A DNA stretch of 9,447 nucleotides from Candidatus Poribacteria bacterium (GTDB taxonomy: Bacteria > Poribacteria > WGA-4E > WGA-3G), in assembly GCA_009845505.1 (NCBI GenBank), contig VXZL01000036.1:1-9447 (forward strand), in the 5' to 3' direction. Below are positions 6,576-9,447 of this stretch, one piece after another (the first letter of the stretch is position 1; each line of letters opens with the position of its first letter). The position numbers and the translations under genes were made by a program. The notes beneath the pieces were generated by a model. The model had not been told where the DNA came from. It saw nothing but the letters and a program-made list of their open reading frames with translations, and made no database searches.

Positions 6576-8044
6576 ATCCTGACATCTTCCGAGCGTATGA
6601 TATTCGCGGCATTTTTGGCGTTGACTTTCAACCGAAAGACTTTTACCGCATTGCCCGAACTTATGCTGGCTGCTTTCAACCGGAAACTGTCGCTGTCGGA
6701 CACGATGTCCGCGAAAGTTCGCCGCAGCTATGGCAGCAGATTGCCGATGGCCTCCAAGATGCAGGTGTTGATGTCCTCAACCTCGGGCAAATTTCGACCG
6801 ATATGCTTTATTTCGCCGTGGCGCACTACCAGACAGATGGAGGCATTGTCATATCAGCGTCTCATAACCCAGCAGCGTATAACGGCATGAAACTGGTCCG
6901 TCAACACGCGATACCACTCTCGTCAGATACAGGGCTTTTGAAATTACGAGATGCCATTGAGAACGGAAACCGATTCGAGAAACAGAGCCCTTGTAAACGC
7001 GGTGCCCTTCGGACGCTTCCGTTTCTTGATGCCTATCTCGTACATCTCCGATCGTTTGTGAATCTGAAGCAGCTGTCTGAAAAACGAATAGTCATCAATG
7101 CCAACGGTGGACTTGCTGGACGGGTTGCCGAACGCTTGTTAGCCGAAACACCCATTCAGGTCTGCGCCCGTCTTTTTATCGAGCCAAATGGCACTTTCTC
7201 ACAGATTCCTGCGGGCCGTCCTGACCCGCTGCGTCCTGAAAATCGCGGTTTAACCGTAAAGGCAGTCCAACAAACAGGGGCAGATCTTGCAGTCGCATGG
7301 GACGCGGACGCAGATAGATGTTTTTTCTTTGACGAAACCGGCGCGTTCGTTGAAGGATGCTACATCAGCGCGATGCTTGCCGAGTTACTTCTTGGAAAAA
7401 AAGGAAGTGGGACAGTTATCTTTGATCCGAGAGCGATATGGGCAGTAGAAGCCGCCGTGAAAAAGGCTAACGGCACACCACTTCTGAATCGGTGTGGACA
7501 CTCTTTTTTTAAAATCCGTATGCGGGAAACCGATGCCCTTTTCGCAGGTGAGGCGAGTGGACATTACTATTTCCGCGACAATTTCTATGCCGATAACGGC
7601 ATGATCCCCTTTTTGCTTGTGCTGGAAAACCTCTGTGAAAAAAGAAGTTCACTCGCGGAACTTGTTAATCCGCTCCGAACGAAATATCCGGTCTCCGGTG
7701 AAATCAACTTTGCGTTTGAAAGTCATGGTCTGCTGTACGATGCTATGAATGCGGTCAGACACATATTGCACCGGTTAGGAAACTCTTTCCAGATTGAAGC
7801 CCCTATTGATGGCATATCCGTTCGATTTCCCGCGAATCACAAGAGCGGCACTGGTTTCTATCCTTTGGTACCCGGCAGTTGGCGGTTCAATCTCCGAGCG
7901 TCGAACACCGAACCACTTTTGCGGCTCAATCTTGAGGCGATTAGTGACCTTCCTCTTCTTGTCGAGAAAACGGAACGGCTCAGTGAAGTGCTGGAAAACC
8001 TCGGGGGCAAGCGAGAAACGGTGTTTCGTTGGGAAAATAGGTAA
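6572..8044 (+). CDS. manB: Phosphomannomutase / phosphoglucomutase
   Basis: A 490-residue member of the alpha-D-phosphohexomutase family, interconverting hexose-6-phosphate and hexose-1-phosphate through a phosphoserine. Start region DIFRAYDIRGIFG is typical. The phosphoserine loop is SASHNP with catalytic Ser97; the metal loop is DADADR (244-249; usually DGDADR or DGDFDR, so one Gly is Ala, which keeps all three Asp). The sugar-specificity loop is GEASGH (326-331), the sequence form shared by mutases that act on mannose and glucose phosphates, and the phosphate-binding loop RASNTEP lies at 442-448. The segment from AWDADADRCFFFDETG onwards closely resembles CpsG/ManB proteins. Length is slightly above the usual 450-460. 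The start overlaps the previous stop by four bases, indicating translational coupling with the nucleotidyltransferase. The symbol is by family resemblance; preference for mannose over glucose is not proven. Confidence 0.9.
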   Translation: MNPDIFRAYDIRGIFGVDFQPKDFYRIARTYAGCFQPETVAVGHDVRESSPQLWQQIADGLQDAGVDVLNLGQISTDMLYFAVAHYQTDGGIVISASHNPAAYNGMKLVRQHAIPLSSDTGLLKLRDAIENGNRFEKQSPCKRGALRTLPFLDAYLVHLRSFVNLKQLSEKRIVINANGGLAGRVAERLLAETPIQVCARLFIEPNGTFSQIPAGRPDPLRPENRGLTVKAVQQTGADLAVAWDADADRCFFFDETGAFVEGCYISAMLAELLLGKKGSGTVIFDPRAIWAVEAAVKKANGTPLLNRCGHSFFKIRMRETDALFAGEASGHYYFRDNFYADNGMIPFLLVLENLCEKRSSLAELVNPLRTKYPVSGEINFAFESHGLLYDAMNAVRHILHRLGNSFQIEAPIDGISVRFPANHKSGTGFYPLVPGSWRFNLRASNTEPLLRLNLEAISDLPLLVEKTERLSEVLENLGGKRETVFRWENR

Positions 8045-8072
8045 CCTCCTGATTTAGGTTGGAACACATCTA

Positions 8073-9245
8073 ATGAATTTTAGTGTTTTTGAATTACTGA
8101 CACACGAAAGAATGGTTTTCTTGGCGGTTCTAAGTTGTGGGCTTTATACCAGTTATACCGATTTCCGCTACGGAAAAATCGCTAACATTTATACTGCGTT
8201 CTTGATCGGCTTTGGCATTATCAGTCAAGCCTTATTCATAAGTGAGGGAAACATCACCTGGATGCACAGTTGTGTTACCCTTTTTGGGGGATTAGGGATC
8301 TCCTTTGTAATGTTTTACACGGGAATATGGGCAGCCGGGGATGCAAAACTCTTTTGGGGCATCAGTTTATTGCTGCCACCGAGTGCTTTTAGCAACACCT
8401 CAGAGACACAATTTTATCCCATGATTTTGATGGTGAATATTTTTCTCATTTTTCTGTTTTATATCGTAGCACAATCCGCTTTTAAAATGACCTTTCAGGA
8501 GCAAAAGGTACTGGTTGTTAGGAGTTTCACATCACAACTAAAACAATTTCCGAGACGGCTTCTACAAGTACTTGCGTATATTGGGGTAGGTGGATTAGCG
8601 TTTTATATCCCTTCGCGCATGGAGATAGAATTAGACTTGGCGATTCGAATTTCACTGTTTATAGCAATTGCTTTTGCTTTCAATAAAGTGGTTGAAAAGT
8701 ACATCCCACAGAAATACGTAATCCTATTTTACGTCCCCTTTCTCCCTTTAGCACTCTTTTTGGCGATCCCTTCGCTGATTCAACTTGGCACTTTTATCGT
8801 CTTTATCTTTGTGGTTCCGTGGTTTCTTATCATGTTTAACGCCGTCATTCGTTCCCTTTTTACAGAAGATATTCCTGTCGGAAACCTTCACCCGAACATG
8901 ATTCCCGCGGAACGAATCGTTAAAATTGAAGCGCAGAACGTGAATGATAGATACGTGAAAGTTCCTGCCGGTTTTGCAAACCCTGCACAAGATAATGTCA
9001 TTGTGGATGTCTCGTCTGAGGGGTTAACGTCGCCGCAAATTGAGCAGCTGCACCAACTTGCTGCAGCAGGTAATTTGAAAGAATACGAAAATAAATTGTG
9101 CATTCAGAAAAAAATACCCTTTGCTTTAATGATTGTTTTGGGGGCGGTAGCGACCCTATTAGCAAATGGAATGGCTTATTCGTTTTTTCAAAGCGCGGCA
9201 ATTCATCAGGTTCTGGAGAGGATCAGGTCGTTTTTGATTGGATAA
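8073..9245 (+). CDS. A24-family prepilin/preflagellin signal peptidase with long C-terminal part
   Basis: A 390-residue polytopic protein, probably an aspartic membrane peptidase that cleaves class III (type IV pilin-like) signal peptides on the cytoplasmic face. Both catalytic motifs are present: YTDFRYGKIAN with Asp30, and AAGDAK with Asp90 in the GxGD-type site. Hydrophobic segments are near 14-29, 36-57, 66-88, 117-136, 163-181, 190-208, 214-262 (two or more) and 348-372. A soluble stretch at about 263-345 separates the last two. There is no N-terminal zinc-binding methylase domain as in PilD. The pattern, with IQKKIPFALMIVLGA near the end, recalls archaeal FlaK/EppA/PibD-like proteins and their C-terminal extension, but 390 residues is long. 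The gene lies 28 bases after the mutase; AGGTTGGA (8056-8063) can serve as ribosome binding site. No pilin gene is in the window, so its substrate is unknown. Confidence 0.82.
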   Translation: MNFSVFELLTHERMVFLAVLSCGLYTSYTDFRYGKIANIYTAFLIGFGIISQALFISEGNITWMHSCVTLFGGLGISFVMFYTGIWAAGDAKLFWGISLLLPPSAFSNTSETQFYPMILMVNIFLIFLFYIVAQSAFKMTFQEQKVLVVRSFTSQLKQFPRRLLQVLAYIGVGGLAFYIPSRMEIELDLAIRISLFIAIAFAFNKVVEKYIPQKYVILFYVPFLPLALFLAIPSLIQLGTFIVFIFVVPWFLIMFNAVIRSLFTEDIPVGNLHPNMIPAERIVKIEAQNVNDRYVKVPAGFANPAQDNVIVDVSSEGLTSPQIEQLHQLAAAGNLKEYENKLCIQKKIPFALMIVLGAVATLLANGMAYSFFQSAAIHQVLERIRSFLIG

Positions 9246-9330
9246 AAAATGGCAGGTTTAGGCACCTGGGCTGTTTCGCGTGTATAAGTAACGCTAAAAT
9301 CTACGATAAACATATTACCCTATACTAACA

Positions 9331-9368
9331 ATAAATCGGGGTGGGACATAGTGACCACCCCGATTTAT
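9331..9368. terminator. Strong inverted repeat, probable transcription terminator
   Basis: The arms ATAAATCGGGGTGG (9331-9344) and CCACCCCGATTTAT (9355-9368) are a perfect 14-bp match around a 10-base loop. The GC-rich apex and AT-rich base with A on the left and T on the right suit an intrinsic, possibly bidirectional terminator. It lies 86 bases after the peptidase stop codon. The T stretch is interrupted (ATTTAT), so termination is likely but not certain. Confidence 0.65.
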
Positions 9369-9447
9369 GTGCATACCCTCCTCCTAACACTCGCCTCTTT
9401 TTTTACGATTATGCACGTTTCCGCCTCCAAAATTACGACTATATAAA

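Noticed and set aside
8043..8060. AACCT/AGGTT inverted repeat just before the peptidase start as a translational switch
   Set aside because: Only a 5-bp stem with an 8-base loop; this is expected by chance often enough that I do not claim regulation.
9369..9447. Promoter for a gene beyond the right edge (TATATAAA near the end)
   Set aside because: AT-rich but with no convincing paired -35 element, and the following gene is not visible.

Overview
The window is about 9.4 kb of compact bacterial chromosome-like sequence of moderate GC. All seven supported genes lie on the + strand. The short intergenic stretches carry dispersed palindromic repeats, including a near-identical pair of hairpins of the form GGTGCGGTT...AACCGCACC. 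This repeat style, together with a C39-less, TSP3-carrying transglutaminase-like protein and an archaeal-looking A24 peptidase, reminds me of Candidatus Poribacteria or related uncultured phyla. That placement is recollection plus inference, not proof. There is no rRNA, tRNA, CRISPR array or recognisable insertion sequence.

Layout. Positions 1-1407 hold the 3' part of a GT4-like glycosyltransferase whose start lies before the window. It is followed at short spacing by a membrane-anchored protein with an Ig-like domain, three calcium-binding TSP3-type loops and a transglutaminase-like domain (1438-3066), and then by an ABC-2 (NosY-like) permease (3078-4523). These three look like one transcription unit. 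Positions 4524-4767 form a non-coding spacer packed with inverted repeats. A stand-alone SAM-dependent methyltransferase follows (about 4768-5718), then a second repeat-bearing spacer (5719-5876). The last block is a sugar-1-phosphate nucleotidyltransferase (5877-6575), overlapping by four bases a phosphomannomutase/phosphoglucomutase (6572-8044), and 28 bases later an A24-type prepilin/preflagellin peptidase with an unusually long C-terminal part (8073-9245). A strong 14-bp inverted repeat at 9331-9368 probably terminates this unit.

How they may work together. The mutase and the nucleotidyltransferase can supply a nucleotide-activated sugar (hexose-6-P to hexose-1-P to NDP-hexose), which glycosyltransferases such as the one at the left edge consume. 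The tight linkage of these sugar genes to a type IV pilin-like signal peptidase raises the possibility of a surface filament and glycan connection, but the sequence only shows co-orientation and spacing. The transglutaminase-like protein and permease form a separate envelope-related pair. No ATPase partner of the permease is inside the window.

The most unusual signals are (i) a short palindrome shared between the interior of the glycosyltransferase ORF and the spacer/start region of the methyltransferase, (ii) the paired intergenic hairpins, (iii) the transglutaminase-like protein in which the usual catalytic Asp position reads Gly, and (iv) the long A24 peptidase.
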